From: an uncultured Bacteroides sp.
GTDB lineage: Bacteria > Bacteroidota > Bacteroidia > Bacteroidales > Bacteroidaceae
NCBI RefSeq assembly: GCF_910585845.1
Contig: NZ_CAJUHF010000012.1
Location: forward strand, 15,814 to 79,813
Direction of reading: 5' to 3'
DNA: 64,000 nucleotides
Within the stretch, counting starts at the first letter, position 1; each line of letters begins with the position of its first letter. Under the pieces are notes generated by a model. That model was not told the origin of the DNA. It searched no databases and saw only the letters and a program-made list of their open reading frames with translations. A program made the position numbers and the translations under genes. Below are positions 1-9,035 of this stretch, piece after piece.

Positions 1-2
1 TT

Positions 3-875
3 TATGGTGTGTATTATGGAAATGGTGAATACGAAAAATATGCAGGTCGTTATGTGGATATAGTACATAAACTAAATAGGGGAGTAATACGAGATATGGA
101 TTACATTTATGTTCATACAAACAAGAACTTACTCCGAATGTTATTATACAGATTATTACCGTTGGGATGGTCGAGAAAAAAAGTAATATATATACAGCAT
201 CTGAATTATCCGAAGTGGAAATTTTTTATGCTTTCGTGTATTATCAATATTGTTTGTACTGATTTTATACAAATAACACCTATTACGTCTCGTAATGTAG
301 AACGTTTTATACATATTACGAAACATTTTATCGTGAACTTCAAGCTTCTTTCTTATCCTAAGAAGGAATGGCAGCATATACGAAGAGAACTTCGAAAGGA
401 GTTGGGATATTCTGATTCTGATGTTGTTTATGTTTATTCGACTCGTTTTATGGAGGGTAAAAATGTAGGTAAGTTCATCGAATTGGCTAAAGCAGCAAGA
501 AAATATAATAATATGAAATTTTTACTTTTGGGTGATGGCGTAGATGATGAAGGAGCAAAGACTTATAAGAGTGAAAATTATAGATGGATGGGGTTTCAGA
601 GTGATGTGGAGAAGTATTTAATAGCTTCTGATGTCTATTTATTTGTCTCATTATATAAATTGGAGATGTTACCTATGGCACTTGTGGAAGCTATATGCTA
701 TGAACTTTTTATTGCATGTTTTGATACGGACATAAATCGTTTCCTTGTAAAAGACAAAGTCTATAGGGATATTTCTGTTGATATCATTAGGAACTTTAAT
801 TCCTTGCCATCGGGAAAAGAAATGGAGAAATATGATGAAAAATATGCGTTTGAAAAGATAAAGGAACTGTTATGA
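3..875 (+). CDS. GT4-type glycosyltransferase, 5' end outside window
   Basis: This is the C-terminal part of a glycosyltransferase. The reading frame is open to the first base, so the GTG at 9 is not taken as the start. What is visible is the second Rossmann half: a Y-Y-S-T-R-F donor-domain entry, LLLGDGVDDE, an FVSLYKLEMLPMALVEA stretch that matches the GT4 donor-site E-x7-E region, and a degenerate tail. It overlaps the next glycosyltransferase by 4 bp (ATGA), so the two are translationally coupled in a CPS operon. AT-rich composition is typical of Bacteroides CPS genes. Family is fairly sure; the sugar and linkage cannot be told. Confidence 0.8.
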   Translation, partial: YGVYYGNGEYEKYAGRYVDIVHKLNRGVIRDMDYIYVHTNKNLLRMLLYRLLPLGWSRKKVIYIQHLNYPKWKFFMLSCIINIVCTDFIQITPITSRNVERFIHITKHFIVNFKLLSYPKKEWQHIRRELRKELGYSDSDVVYVYSTRFMEGKNVGKFIELAKAARKYNNMKFLLLGDGVDDEGAKTYKSENYRWMGFQSDVEKYLIASDVYLFVSLYKLEMLPMALVEAICYELFIACFDTDINRFLVKDKVYRDISVDIIRNFNSLPSGKEMEKYDEKYAFEKIKELL

Positions 876-2035
876 CAAAAAAAAAGGTTCTAATTGTTGC
901 ATCTGTCGTGTCTTTCATTGAGTGGTTTAATAAGGAGAATGTAGACTATATCAATAAAATAAAAAAATGTGAATTGCATATCGCTTGCAATTTCGATTAT
1001 ATGGAAGATACGGATGAAGGGCGTACCCGTGCATATATTCAAAAAATCTCCAGCGAGGGTGTTATTCTTCATAATATATGTTTTGTTCGTTCGCCATTTT
1101 GTAGTCAGAATTTGATGTGTTACAAACATTTAAAGCGTATCATTGATGAAAACAACTTTAACCTTATACATGTTCACACACCAACAGTTGGTATCCTTAC
1201 AAGATTTGCAGCTCGGAATGCTCGAAAAAGAGGTACGATTGTAATGTATACCTGTCATGGCTTCCATTTTCATAAAGCTGCTCCTTGGAAGAATTGGATT
1301 ATGTTCTACCCTATAGAACGTTTTATGTCCCGTTTTTGCGATTATATTGTGACTATTAATAAGGAGGATTATAATCGATCTAAGACTTTCTATGCTCCTT
1401 TTGTACATTATATTCCTGGAGTTGGTGTGGATATTAACCGTATCCATAAATGTAAGGTTGATCGCAGAGCATATAAGTGCAATCTTGGAGTGCCTGAGGA
1501 TTGTATTTTGATACTATCTATTGGTGAAATGATTGAACGTAAGAATCATGAAGTTGTAATTCGTGCATTAGGGATGCTTCATGATTCTAAAATTTATTAT
1601 GCGATATGTGGAAAAGGCCCTCTTAAAGAACACTTGGCATGTGTAGCTAAAACTTTAGGAATTGCAGAAAAGGTTAAATTCTTGGGTTTTCGTAAGGATA
1701 TTCCAGAACTTTGTAATACTGCTGATATTAGTGCTTTCCCTTCTCGTATAGAGGGACTTGGACTTGCTGGTATAGAGGCTATGGCTGCTGGTGTACCTCT
1801 TATATCAAGTGACGTACATGGTATTCTTGATTATGTGATTGATGGTAAAACAGGATATACTTGTAAACCAAATGACATTGAAGGCTTTGCAAAAGCTATA
1901 GCAATTCTTGCTAATGATGAAAAGTTAAGGAATCAGATGGCAGCAAGTTGTTGGGAGGCAGTGGCTCCTTTCGAGATAGAAAATGCACTTCATGAAATGT
2001 GGAAAATATATGATGAAATATTGGGGAAAACATAA
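872..2035 (+). CDS. Glycosyltransferase family 4, capsule synthesis
   Basis: Full-length 387-residue GT-B enzyme that probably adds one sugar to the lipid-linked repeat unit at the inner membrane. The N-terminal acceptor domain carries NLIHVHTPT and YTCHGFHFHKAAP. The donor domain begins near residue 205 (ILSIGEMIERKNHE), and the nucleotide-sugar E-x7-E pair is E294 and E302 in EGLGLAGIEA. The HVHTP/CHGFHFHK signature is common in Bacteroidetes and Firmicutes capsule GT4 enzymes. The stop codon overlaps the start of the next gene by one base (TAATG). Substrate unknown. Confidence 0.9.
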   Translation: MTKKKVLIVASVVSFIEWFNKENVDYINKIKKCELHIACNFDYMEDTDEGRTRAYIQKISSEGVILHNICFVRSPFCSQNLMCYKHLKRIIDENNFNLIHVHTPTVGILTRFAARNARKRGTIVMYTCHGFHFHKAAPWKNWIMFYPIERFMSRFCDYIVTINKEDYNRSKTFYAPFVHYIPGVGVDINRIHKCKVDRRAYKCNLGVPEDCILILSIGEMIERKNHEVVIRALGMLHDSKIYYAICGKGPLKEHLACVAKTLGIAEKVKFLGFRKDIPELCNTADISAFPSRIEGLGLAGIEAMAAGVPLISSDVHGILDYVIDGKTGYTCKPNDIEGFAKAIAILANDEKLRNQMAASCWEAVAPFEIENALHEMWKIYDEILGKT

Positions 2036-3249
2036 TGGTTGAAATAATTGATAAAAAAGATTGTTGTGGATGTACTGCTTGTGTATCTATATGTGTGAAA
2101 AAGGCCATTAGTATGGTGGAAGATGATGAAGGTTTTCTTTATCCTCAAGTAGATAAATCTCTTTGTAATGATTGTGGGGCATGTGATAAAGTGTGTCCTG
2201 TTCGAAATCCTATTAAAGAAGTTCCCTTTAAACAAAGAGCTGTATTATTTCAGCATAATGATTCTATTATTCTCAATGAAAGTACATCTGGAGGACTGTT
2301 TACAGCTATTGCTTCTTGGGTAATACAACATGAGGGAGTAGTGTTTGGGGCAGCTTATGATAGAAATTTGAACGTTCAGCATGTGGCAGTAAATAGTCTT
2401 AATGAATTGTCCAAATTTCGTAACTCAAAGTATGCGCAAAGTGAAATCGGTGATGCTTTTTTGCAAGTGCGTTGGTTATTGAAAGAAGGCAAATGGGTTT
2501 TGTTTAGTGGTACACCTTGTCAATTGGAAGGTTTACATAAATTCCTCCATAATCATGATTATGATAAGTTGATTAAAGTGAATGTAGTATGTCATTCTTG
2601 TCCATCTCCCAAAGTTTTTCGTAAATATATTGAAGCAGTAACAGAGAAAAAAGGCCGGTTGGCAAGTAACGTGAAATTTCGAGATAAAGTTTATGGATAT
2701 AAATATTCTCAGTTGACGTTTTATGATCAGGATGGAAATGTATGGTATAAAGAAGGTATTGATACTGATATTATGTTGCGTGCATTTTTTAATAACTTGT
2801 CACCTAGACCCTCATGCTTTGCATGTGTGTCTAAAAAGCGATATGCTGTAACAGATTTTACTATATGGGACTGTTTTGATGTAGCAAAATTTAGTAAATT
2901 GCTTGATAATGATAAAGGTGTAACTCGTGCATTGATGCATACACCTAAAGCATGGACTATATGGGAAGAAATAAAAGATGATGGAATATCTGTTGAAATA
3001 GATGTAGATGATGCAGTTTCAGGTGTAAATGAGTTATGTAATTCTGTGAAAATGAATCCAGATAGGGCAGCTTTTTTTGTGGATTTAAATAGTATGCCGG
3101 CAACAGAATGCTTTCAAAAATGGTTTCCTGTGACAATTAGACACAGGGTTGAAAAGCGTATCAGATTGTGGAGTAATCGACTGGGTGTATATATGGTAGC
3201 TAAGAGGTTGTTTTGGTTGCTTCATGGTAAGGGTGACGTTAAAAGATAA
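2035..3249 (+). CDS. 4Fe-4S / F420 hydrogenase beta-subunit family protein of CPS locus
   Basis: 404 residues. The N-terminus holds two 4Fe-4S clusters of bacterial ferredoxin spacing: C10-x2-C13-x2-C16-x3-C20 and C44-x2-C47-x2-C50-x3-C54-P. The rest resembles the coenzyme F420 hydrogenase/dehydrogenase beta-subunit domain (ESTSGGLFTAIA, FSGTPCQLEGL, VNVVCHSCPS). In Bacteroides CPS loci this family sits next to a pyruvyl transferase, as here. Its reaction is not established; a redox or reductive role on a sugar is only inferred from the clusters. F420 itself is not expected in Bacteroides, so the family name should not be read as a cofactor claim. Confidence 0.85.
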   Translation: MVEIIDKKDCCGCTACVSICVKKAISMVEDDEGFLYPQVDKSLCNDCGACDKVCPVRNPIKEVPFKQRAVLFQHNDSIILNESTSGGLFTAIASWVIQHEGVVFGAAYDRNLNVQHVAVNSLNELSKFRNSKYAQSEIGDAFLQVRWLLKEGKWVLFSGTPCQLEGLHKFLHNHDYDKLIKVNVVCHSCPSPKVFRKYIEAVTEKKGRLASNVKFRDKVYGYKYSQLTFYDQDGNVWYKEGIDTDIMLRAFFNNLSPRPSCFACVSKKRYAVTDFTIWDCFDVAKFSKLLDNDKGVTRALMHTPKAWTIWEEIKDDGISVEIDVDDAVSGVNELCNSVKMNPDRAAFFVDLNSMPATECFQKWFPVTIRHRVEKRIRLWSNRLGVYMVAKRLFWLLHGKGDVKR

Positions 3250-3274
3250 AATGGAATAAATATTATATTGTTGT

Positions 3275-4453
3275 ATGAATAGGAAAATAGGTTTGGCAAT
3301 TACTACATACACGCATAATTACGGAAGTTTCCTACAGTCGTATGCGATGTTTGAAATGATAAAAAAACTTGGTTATATACCAGAGGTTATTAGTATAATC
3401 GGTGTTCAACATCAAATAGACGCGGCTCGCAGAAAATATTTTATGAGACGCATGTTTAATTTGAATGAACTACGTAGTTATTCCACGATGTTGAAGGGTA
3501 TTTTTATGCGCCATGTGAGCCGTTCTTTTGCTGAACAGCAGCGCGTGAGAGAAGCTGCTTTTAATCGGTTCCGAGATGAATATTTCAAATTTTCTCCTGT
3601 CGAAAATTCATGGGAAGAGATTGGAAAGATGTGTGAGGGGTATACTGCAGTGGTAGTAGGTAGTGATCAATTGTGGAGACCGGCTAATATAGAGGGAAAT
3701 TATTATACATTAAACTTTGTTCCTGATAATGTGAATAAGGTGGCATATGCTCCGAGCTTTGGCATCCCATTTTTACCTAAACAACAAGCTGAAAAGGCAA
3801 AACACTTTCTGCCTAGGTTTAATCATATTGCGGTTCGGGAAGAAAGAGGTGCGGAAATCATTATGGACTTGACTGGTATAGAGGTACCTGTTGTTTGCGA
3901 TCCTACGTTACTTTTTACAAAGGAAGAATGGGATAAAAATGTTGGCACTCGTATTATTAATGATGATTATATCTTATGTTATTTTTTAGGTGATAATGAA
4001 CAATATTTGAAATTTGCAAAGCGTCTTAAGGAGTATTGGAATGTGAAATTGGTGGGCATAGTTCATATAGCAGGGTATAACAAGAATATCAAAACGTATA
4101 TGGATGAGACTCCATTTGATATTAATCCGTTTCAGTTTCTTAATTTGATAAAGTTTGCAAAATGTATATTAACGGACTCATTTCATTGTAGTGTGTTTTC
4201 TATACATTTTGAAAAGGAATTTTTTGCATTCAAACGATTTAGTGATAAAGATACTATGTCGACTAATAATCGTCTTGCTACATTATTCAAGATGACTGAG
4301 ATAGAGGGAAGGCTAATAGCTGGAACAGAAAATATAAATGATAAATTATTTACTCCAATTGATTATATGAGTGTCGGTAAAAACATTGAGAAGAATCGTG
4401 ATTTCTCAATTTCCTATCTAATTAGTGCTTTGAAAAATGAAACTAGATTATAA
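3275..4453 (+). CDS. Polysaccharide pyruvyl transferase family protein
   Basis: 392 residues, 25 bp after the Fe-S gene. Family marks are GLAITTYTHNYGSFLQSYA at the N-terminus, VVGSDQLWRP (usual form GSDQxWNP), YAPSFG, and LTDSFHCSVFSIHFEKEF (usual form TDSFHGxxFS) near the C-terminus. Members transfer pyruvate from PEP to sugar hydroxyls and give ketal decorations on exopolysaccharides. The G-to-C change in the TDSFH motif is also seen in other members of this neighbourhood type as I recall it, so I do not read it as loss of function. Cytoplasmic. Confidence 0.85.
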   Translation: MNRKIGLAITTYTHNYGSFLQSYAMFEMIKKLGYIPEVISIIGVQHQIDAARRKYFMRRMFNLNELRSYSTMLKGIFMRHVSRSFAEQQRVREAAFNRFRDEYFKFSPVENSWEEIGKMCEGYTAVVVGSDQLWRPANIEGNYYTLNFVPDNVNKVAYAPSFGIPFLPKQQAEKAKHFLPRFNHIAVREERGAEIIMDLTGIEVPVVCDPTLLFTKEEWDKNVGTRIINDDYILCYFLGDNEQYLKFAKRLKEYWNVKLVGIVHIAGYNKNIKTYMDETPFDINPFQFLNLIKFAKCILTDSFHCSVFSIHFEKEFFAFKRFSDKDTMSTNNRLATLFKMTEIEGRLIAGTENINDKLFTPIDYMSVGKNIEKNRDFSISYLISALKNETRL

Positions 4454-4480
4454 TAATGGCTTATTCTATTTGAAATAAAT

Positions 4481-4576
4481 ATGAAAGATTTATCTTTGGG
4501 ATTATCAAGTGGCATTTATGAATCTATTTATTCAAAGCAGATAGATAATTTGGAGAGAAATATAATGCAAGGCTAA
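4481..4576 (+). pseudogene. Possible 31-codon gene remnant between pyruvyl and sugar-phosphate transferases
   Basis: An ATG-initiated frame (MKDLSLGLSSGIYESIYSKQ...) of 31 codons lies in the 150-bp gap before the initiating transferase. It may be the leftover 5' end of a CPS gene lost by deletion. No family can be assigned and translation is unproven. Confidence 0.25.
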
Positions 4577-4604
4577 TAAAAATTGATTAAGAAATCACTA
4601 TCAC

Positions 4605-5195
4605 ATGTTTTTCAAATCTCTTTTTGACCGAATGGCTTCTCTATTCGGTTTGCTCTTTTTGTCTCCTATCTTATTGGTTGTAGCCATTTTGATCCGTGTG
4701 AAAATGCCGGGTGGTCCTGTTATCTTTAAGCAAAAGAGGGTGGGGCAGCATGGAAAGTTGTTTACGATGTACAAGTTCCGTTCGATGACGGTCGGCCATT
4801 CAGGAAGTTCCGTTTCGGTGAAGGGAGAAAGCCGAATTACTCCACTTGGAGCAAAGTTGCGGAAATATAAGTTGGATGAATTACCGGAGTTGTGGAATGT
4901 GCTGATAGGAGATATGAGTTTCGTAGGTCCTCGTCCGGATGTTCCGGGATATGCGGACAAACTGGAGGGGGACGATAGAAGAATGTTATTGTTAAAGCCT
5001 GGTATAACCGGACCGGCAAGTCTGAAATATCGGAACGAAGAAGAACTATTAGCAGAACAGGAAAATCCTCAGAAATATAATGATGAGGTGCTTTTTCCTG
5101 ATAAGGTGCGGATTAATATAGAATATCTGGATCATTGGTCGTTTTGGAATGATATCAAAATCATCGTTTATACAGTGCTTGGAAAGGATCTCTAA
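4605..5195 (+). CDS. Initiating sugar-1-phosphate transferase (small monotopic PGT)
   Basis: 196 residues, the size of the small PglC-like class. The protein starts with a membrane-inserted helix (SLFGLLFLSPILLVVAILI) and continues with the family core: VIFKQKRVGQHGKLFTMYKFRSM, KLDELPELWNVLIGDMSFVGPRPD (the acidic pair D-E is the catalytic dyad of the family) and KPGITGPASL. It would move a sugar-1-phosphate from UDP-sugar to undecaprenyl phosphate, the first membrane step of capsule unit assembly. Base composition is more GC-rich than the glycosyltransferases before it and matches the aminotransferase after it, a pairing conserved in Bacteroides CPS loci. Confidence 0.9.
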   Translation: MFFKSLFDRMASLFGLLFLSPILLVVAILIRVKMPGGPVIFKQKRVGQHGKLFTMYKFRSMTVGHSGSSVSVKGESRITPLGAKLRKYKLDELPELWNVLIGDMSFVGPRPDVPGYADKLEGDDRRMLLLKPGITGPASLKYRNEEELLAEQENPQKYNDEVLFPDKVRINIEYLDHWSFWNDIKIIVYTVLGKDL

Positions 5196-5266
5196 GGTTC
5201 TTTCCTTTCTTTTTGTTCCTCATTACGTGAGGAGGTCGAATCATTTAGAATAATCACATATATCTT

Positions 5267-6517
5267 ATGGAGAAACAAATTTATCTCTGCCTCGCCCACA
5301 TGAGCGAAGGCGGATTTGAACAGCAATATGTCAAGGAGGCATTTGATACGAATTGGGTAGTGCCTTTGGGTCCTAACGTGAATGCTTTCGAGGAGGACTT
5401 GAAACAGTTTACGGGCGGTACGCATGAAGTGGTAGCATTGAGTGCAGGTACGGCAGCGGTACACTTGGCTTTGATCGCCTGCGGCGTCGGTCCGGGAGAT
5501 GAAGTGCTGGTACAGAGCTTTACTTTCTGTGCCTCTTCGCATCCCATTACCTATTTGGGTGCCCAACCTGTGTTCGTAGGTTCTGAGCCGGAGACCTGGA
5601 ACATGGATCCGGTACTGTTGGAAGAGGCGATAAAAGACCGCATTGCCCAGACGGGAAAGAAGCCGAAGGCGATTGTTCCGGTAGCCCTCTACGGTATGCC
5701 CTACGATTGCGAACGGATCATGGAGATTGCCAACCGCTATGATATTCCCGTGGTGGAGGATGCTGCGGAGGGTTTTGGTTCTAAGTTTGCTGGACGGGTG
5801 TTGGGTACTTTCGGTAAGTTCGGTGTGCTGAGCTTTAACGGTAACAAGATGATTACGACTTCGGGTGGTGGTGCCCTGATTTGCCGGAACGCGGAGGACA
5901 AGAATACGATCATGTGGTATGCCACGCAGGCCCGTGACGCTTATCCTTATTACCAGCATACGGCTATCGGTTATAACTATCGCATGAGTAATATCTGTGC
6001 GGGTATCGGTCGCGGACAGATGACTGTGGCGCAGGCTCATATTGACCATCACAAGCACGTGCAGGCTCTTTATGAGGAATTGCTGAAAGACGTGAGGGGC
6101 GTACATGTCCATCGGCAACCTGCCGATCCGCGTTATGATTCCAATTTTTGGCTTTGTACGGCTACGCTGGATGCTGACGTGAAGGTGCAAGGTCAGGAAC
6201 ATGCGTATAAGGAGGTTATAAAGAGTGCTGTGGGTGGTGCTGCCGGTGTGATCAAGGCGGTGGATAGTGCCACGACTGACTGCCAGCCCAATGATAATGT
6301 GGAGGCTTTGCGTGTGTTTATGTCTGCTAATCGTATCGAGACCCGTCCTGTGTGGAAGCCTATGCACAAGCAGCCGGTATATGCTGATGCGGCGGTTTAT
6401 ACTAACGGGGTAGAGGAGGAGATTTTCAAAGTCGGTTTCTGTCTTCCCGCAGGTCCTTGGGTGACTGATGAAGATGTGAAACGTATTGTGGAGAAGATAA
6501 AGGAAGCCATTCTTTAA
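5267..6517 (+). CDS. DegT/DnrJ/EryC1/StrS-family PLP aminotransferase
   Basis: 416 residues. The PLP Schiff-base lysine is K194 in SFNGNKMITTSGGG and the pyridine-nitrogen aspartate is D165 in PVVEDAAEGFG; SFTFCASSHPITYLGA is the usual substrate loop. The family makes amino-sugars on nucleotide sugars. Lying next to a PglC-like transferase it probably makes the amino-sugar that primes the polymer, for example a UDP-4-amino-trideoxy sugar (inference). A strong terminator follows, so this is the last gene of the first CPS locus. Confidence 0.9.
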   Translation: MEKQIYLCLAHMSEGGFEQQYVKEAFDTNWVVPLGPNVNAFEEDLKQFTGGTHEVVALSAGTAAVHLALIACGVGPGDEVLVQSFTFCASSHPITYLGAQPVFVGSEPETWNMDPVLLEEAIKDRIAQTGKKPKAIVPVALYGMPYDCERIMEIANRYDIPVVEDAAEGFGSKFAGRVLGTFGKFGVLSFNGNKMITTSGGGALICRNAEDKNTIMWYATQARDAYPYYQHTAIGYNYRMSNICAGIGRGQMTVAQAHIDHHKHVQALYEELLKDVRGVHVHRQPADPRYDSNFWLCTATLDADVKVQGQEHAYKEVIKSAVGGAAGVIKAVDSATTDCQPNDNVEALRVFMSANRIETRPVWKPMHKQPVYADAAVYTNGVEEEIFKVGFCLPAGPWVTDEDVKRIVEKIKEAIL

Positions 6518-6550
6518 ATACACTTCATTTAATACATTTATATAAAACGG

Positions 6551-6611
6551 AAGCCTTCCCCCTGTCGCATGACGGTGATACCGGTTGTGTGGCAGGGGGA
6601 AGGCTTTTTTT
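6551..6611 (+). terminator. Rho-independent terminator closing first CPS locus
   Basis: Perfect 14-bp stem: AAGCCTTCCCCCTG at 6551-6564 pairs with CAGGGGGAAGGCTT at 6593-6606, followed by a T run to 6611. Confidence 0.9.
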
Positions 6612-6628
6612 AGGAGTATGATATGGTA

Positions 6629-6660
6629 GTTGTGAAGTATAGAAATAATTCTTATATTTG
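6629..6660 (+). promoter_or_regulatory. Bacteroides-type promoter for the Rpn-family gene
   Basis: GTTG (6629-6632), a 20-bp spacer and TATATTTG (6653-6660) fit the TTTG-N19-21-TAnnTTTG form. A leader of about 130 nt precedes the ATG at 6796. Confidence 0.6.
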
Positions 6661-6795
6661 CAACAATCTAACTATCAGCGGGTGTTCTCTTATCCGAATA
6701 TCTCCTTATTTGGGTGAATGATTTAAGTTGCAGGACTGTCGGTTGGAAGATAGATAAACTGTAGTTATTTTAAATAAAATAATAGAATAAAAATT

Positions 6796-7809
6796 ATGTG
6801 TTCACAGGGATTAATAGATAGGTATATCAATTTTTATACTGATTTTGCATTCAAGAAGTTGTTCGGTACGGAGATGAACAAGGATCTTCTGATCAGTTTC
6901 CTCAATGCCTTGTTGCATGGGCGTGAAAATATATCGGACATCACTTATCTGAATGCCGAACATCTGGGTACCCAAGAGTATGATCGCCGCGCTGTATTTG
7001 ATGTGTATTGCAAGAATGAGAGCGGTGAAATGTTCGTGGTGGAGATGCAAAAGGGTGAGCAGCAGTTTTTCAAGGACCGCAGTATCTATTATTCCACTTT
7101 CGCGATCCGTGAACAGGCTCCACGCGGAATCTGGAATTATGAACTTAAGGGTGTATATACTATCGGTATTCTAAATTTCTGCCTTCCCGGCATGGAGCAT
7201 ACGGACGATTTCTATCATGAGATAAAGTTGATGGATATCGATACGAAGTCTGTGTTTTATGATAAGCTGACGTTTATTTATCTGGAGATGCCCAAGTTCA
7301 CCAAGACGGAATCGGAACTTGTGACTTTGTTTGACAAATGGCTTTTTGCTATCCGTAATTTGGCTTCTTTGATGGAACGTCCCCAGGTGTTGCAGGACAA
7401 GGTTTTCGGGCACTTGTTTGAGGTGGCGGAGATAGCCAAATTCAACCGTAAGGAGAGATATGAATATGAGGAGAGCTTGAAAAATTACCGGGATTGGTTC
7501 AGTGTGATGGAGACGGCAGAGATAAGAGGACTTGAAAAAGGGATGAAAAAGGGTATCGAGCAAGGTCTTCAACAAGGTCTTCAACAAGGTATCGAACAAG
7601 GTCTCCAACAAGGCATTGAGCAAGGTCTCCAACAAGGCATCGAGCAAGGTCTCCAACAAGGCATTGAGCAAGGTATCGAACAAGGTGTTGAGCAAGGACG
7701 TTCGGAGGAAAAGATGGGGAATGCCAGTAACTTGAAAAAACTGGGGGTACCAGTTGAAGTTATTTCACAAGCTACGGGACTTTCTAAAGAAGTGATTGAA
7801 AAACTCTAA
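6796..7809 (+). CDS. Rpn-family PD-(D/E)XK nuclease/transposase-like protein with QG-repeat tail
   Basis: 337 residues. The N-terminal half has the family entry FYTDFAFKKLFG, then LISFLNALL, and the nuclease core RAVFDVYCKNESGEMFVVEMQ in which D, E and Q of the PD-(D/E)XK fold can be seen. Residues about 160-245 form the family's helical part. Residues 256-299 are eleven tandem tetrapeptides of the form QG(L/I/V)(Q/E), probably an extended helix or coiled coil, and a short C-terminal helical domain follows (LKKLGVPVEVISQATGLSKEVIEKL). E. coli Rpn proteins are DNA endonucleases, and internal small proteins made from their 3' ends have been reported to restrain them. Likely a mobile or defence gene; no terminal repeats were seen. 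Confidence 0.85.
   Translation: MCSQGLIDRYINFYTDFAFKKLFGTEMNKDLLISFLNALLHGRENISDITYLNAEHLGTQEYDRRAVFDVYCKNESGEMFVVEMQKGEQQFFKDRSIYYSTFAIREQAPRGIWNYELKGVYTIGILNFCLPGMEHTDDFYHEIKLMDIDTKSVFYDKLTFIYLEMPKFTKTESELVTLFDKWLFAIRNLASLMERPQVLQDKVFGHLFEVAEIAKFNRKERYEYEESLKNYRDWFSVMETAEIRGLEKGMKKGIEQGLQQGLQQGIEQGLQQGIEQGLQQGIEQGLQQGIEQGIEQGVEQGRSEEKMGNASNLKKLGVPVEVISQATGLSKEVIEKL
7561..7692 (+). repeat. Coding minisatellite, 11 x 12 bp
   Basis: Eleven 12-bp units of type CAAGGTCTTCAA / CAAGGTATCGAA encode QGLQ, QGIE or QGVE. From the third unit on, QGIE and QGLQ alternate in a 24-bp higher-order pattern, a sign of expansion by slippage or unequal exchange. All length changes by whole units keep frame. 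Confidence 0.95.
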
Positions 7810-7871
7810 CTTACTTGATGCCTTGCAATATCTTGATATAAGCATATGATATGCGATATTTTATATAGAAA

Positions 7872-9035
7872 TCACCTGCGTAGGGTTAGTACCGTGATTT
7901 CCGGCCATGCCCCAAAGCGGAAGGGTAGACCTACGTAACCGATACCGATATTGACATATAGCCCCCTGTTGCCCTCTGTGTAGAGCCCTCCCCATTCGGG
8001 ATATATCAGTGAAGCAAGCGAATAGCCCAGTATGATGCTCTGCATAGCATGCGTATGTCCTGCCAGCATCAGTTCAATGTCTGTAGTCGGCAATACTTCC
8101 CGCCTCCAGTGTGTGGGGTTGTGGCTCAGGAGGATGCGGAACATGCCCTCGGTGCCTTCTGTCGCTTTCGTCAGGTCGGCGAATTGTGAGAAGGGAGGTT
8201 CGCCATCGTTTTCTACACCAATTAGAGCAATGCTGTCCCCTTGATGATGTAGTATGGCATGGTCGTTGTTCAGTAGTCTCCAGTCCATAGATGCTTCTTC
8301 GTGGAGTAGTCGTTTCAAATTAGCGGTCTGCTCCTTGGGATCTTTCCAATGGTAATAGCTACCATAGTCGTGATTGCCCAAGACGGAATACACTCCATTG
8401 CGGGCATACAGACGAGACAAGATGGGTTGGAACCCGTTTAGTTCGCAACTGCGCTGGTTGACCAGGTCGCCGGTGAAGACAACCAGATCGGGATGTTGCT
8501 CGTTGACCAGTTCTACCAGTTTTTCTATGGAAGCCGGGTCTTCGGTCCAACTGCCGATATGTATGTCAGACAGTTGCACAATGCGGTATCCATCGAAGCC
8601 TTGGGGCAGGTGGGGATGATGGAACTCGACTTCCTTGACTTCGAAACGGTTGATGCCGAACAATGTACCATAAAGGATGGAAAAGAAAACCACCGCGCCT
8701 ACGGTTAACCCGGTAACCGTGAAGGGCAGACGGCACCAATGCAGAAGGCGATGGAATAACACTCCTATTAATGAAAAAAGCATGAATAGAGTCTTGGGTA
8801 TGGCAAACAGGAAGACGCCGACAGTTAGTTTCCCAATGGCGTAGGCGTGGTGTGCCATAATGTTCTCACCGCTGGTGCATAACAAGATGCAATAGCCGGT
8901 TGCCAGTAGGAGGGTAGGCAACCAGTAGGCGATGCGGAGCCGGATATTCCGGGTTTTGTGCAGGACATGCACATAGTAGATATACGTATCGGGAACGACT
9001 AAAAAAAGGAGGAGGAGTAAAACTAATCTGTACAT
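7872..9035 (-). CDS. Membrane-anchored metallophosphoesterase
   Basis: 387 residues. About four hydrophobic segments fill residues 1-130, followed by a calcineurin-type phosphoesterase domain with all metal-binding blocks in order: QLSDIHIGSW, FTGDLVNQ, VLGNHDYGS, LLSHNP and LAGHTHAMQ. This is the YkuE/YaeI-like group, in which some members cleave UDP-diacylglucosamine or other phospho-lipids; the substrate here is unknown. It overlaps the upstream 208-residue protein gene by 13 bp and is the last gene of the sigma-factor operon. Confidence 0.85.
   Translation of the reverse strand: MYRLVLLLLLFLVVPDTYIYYVHVLHKTRNIRLRIAYWLPTLLLATGYCILLCTSGENIMAHHAYAIGKLTVGVFLFAIPKTLFMLFSLIGVLFHRLLHWCRLPFTVTGLTVGAVVFFSILYGTLFGINRFEVKEVEFHHPHLPQGFDGYRIVQLSDIHIGSWTEDPASIEKLVELVNEQHPDLVVFTGDLVNQRSCELNGFQPILSRLYARNGVYSVLGNHDYGSYYHWKDPKEQTANLKRLLHEEASMDWRLLNNDHAILHHQGDSIALIGVENDGEPPFSQFADLTKATEGTEGMFRILLSHNPTHWRREVLPTTDIELMLAGHTHAMQSIILGYSLASLIYPEWGGLYTEGNRGLYVNIGIGYVGLPFRFGAWPEITVLTLRR

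Noticed and set aside
5192..6523. 443-codon frame antisense to the DegT aminotransferase
   Set aside because: His/Arg/Thr-rich nonsense composition, complement of a clear gene.
7561..7692. CRISPR-like or satellite DNA
   Set aside because: It is an in-frame coding repeat within the Rpn gene.
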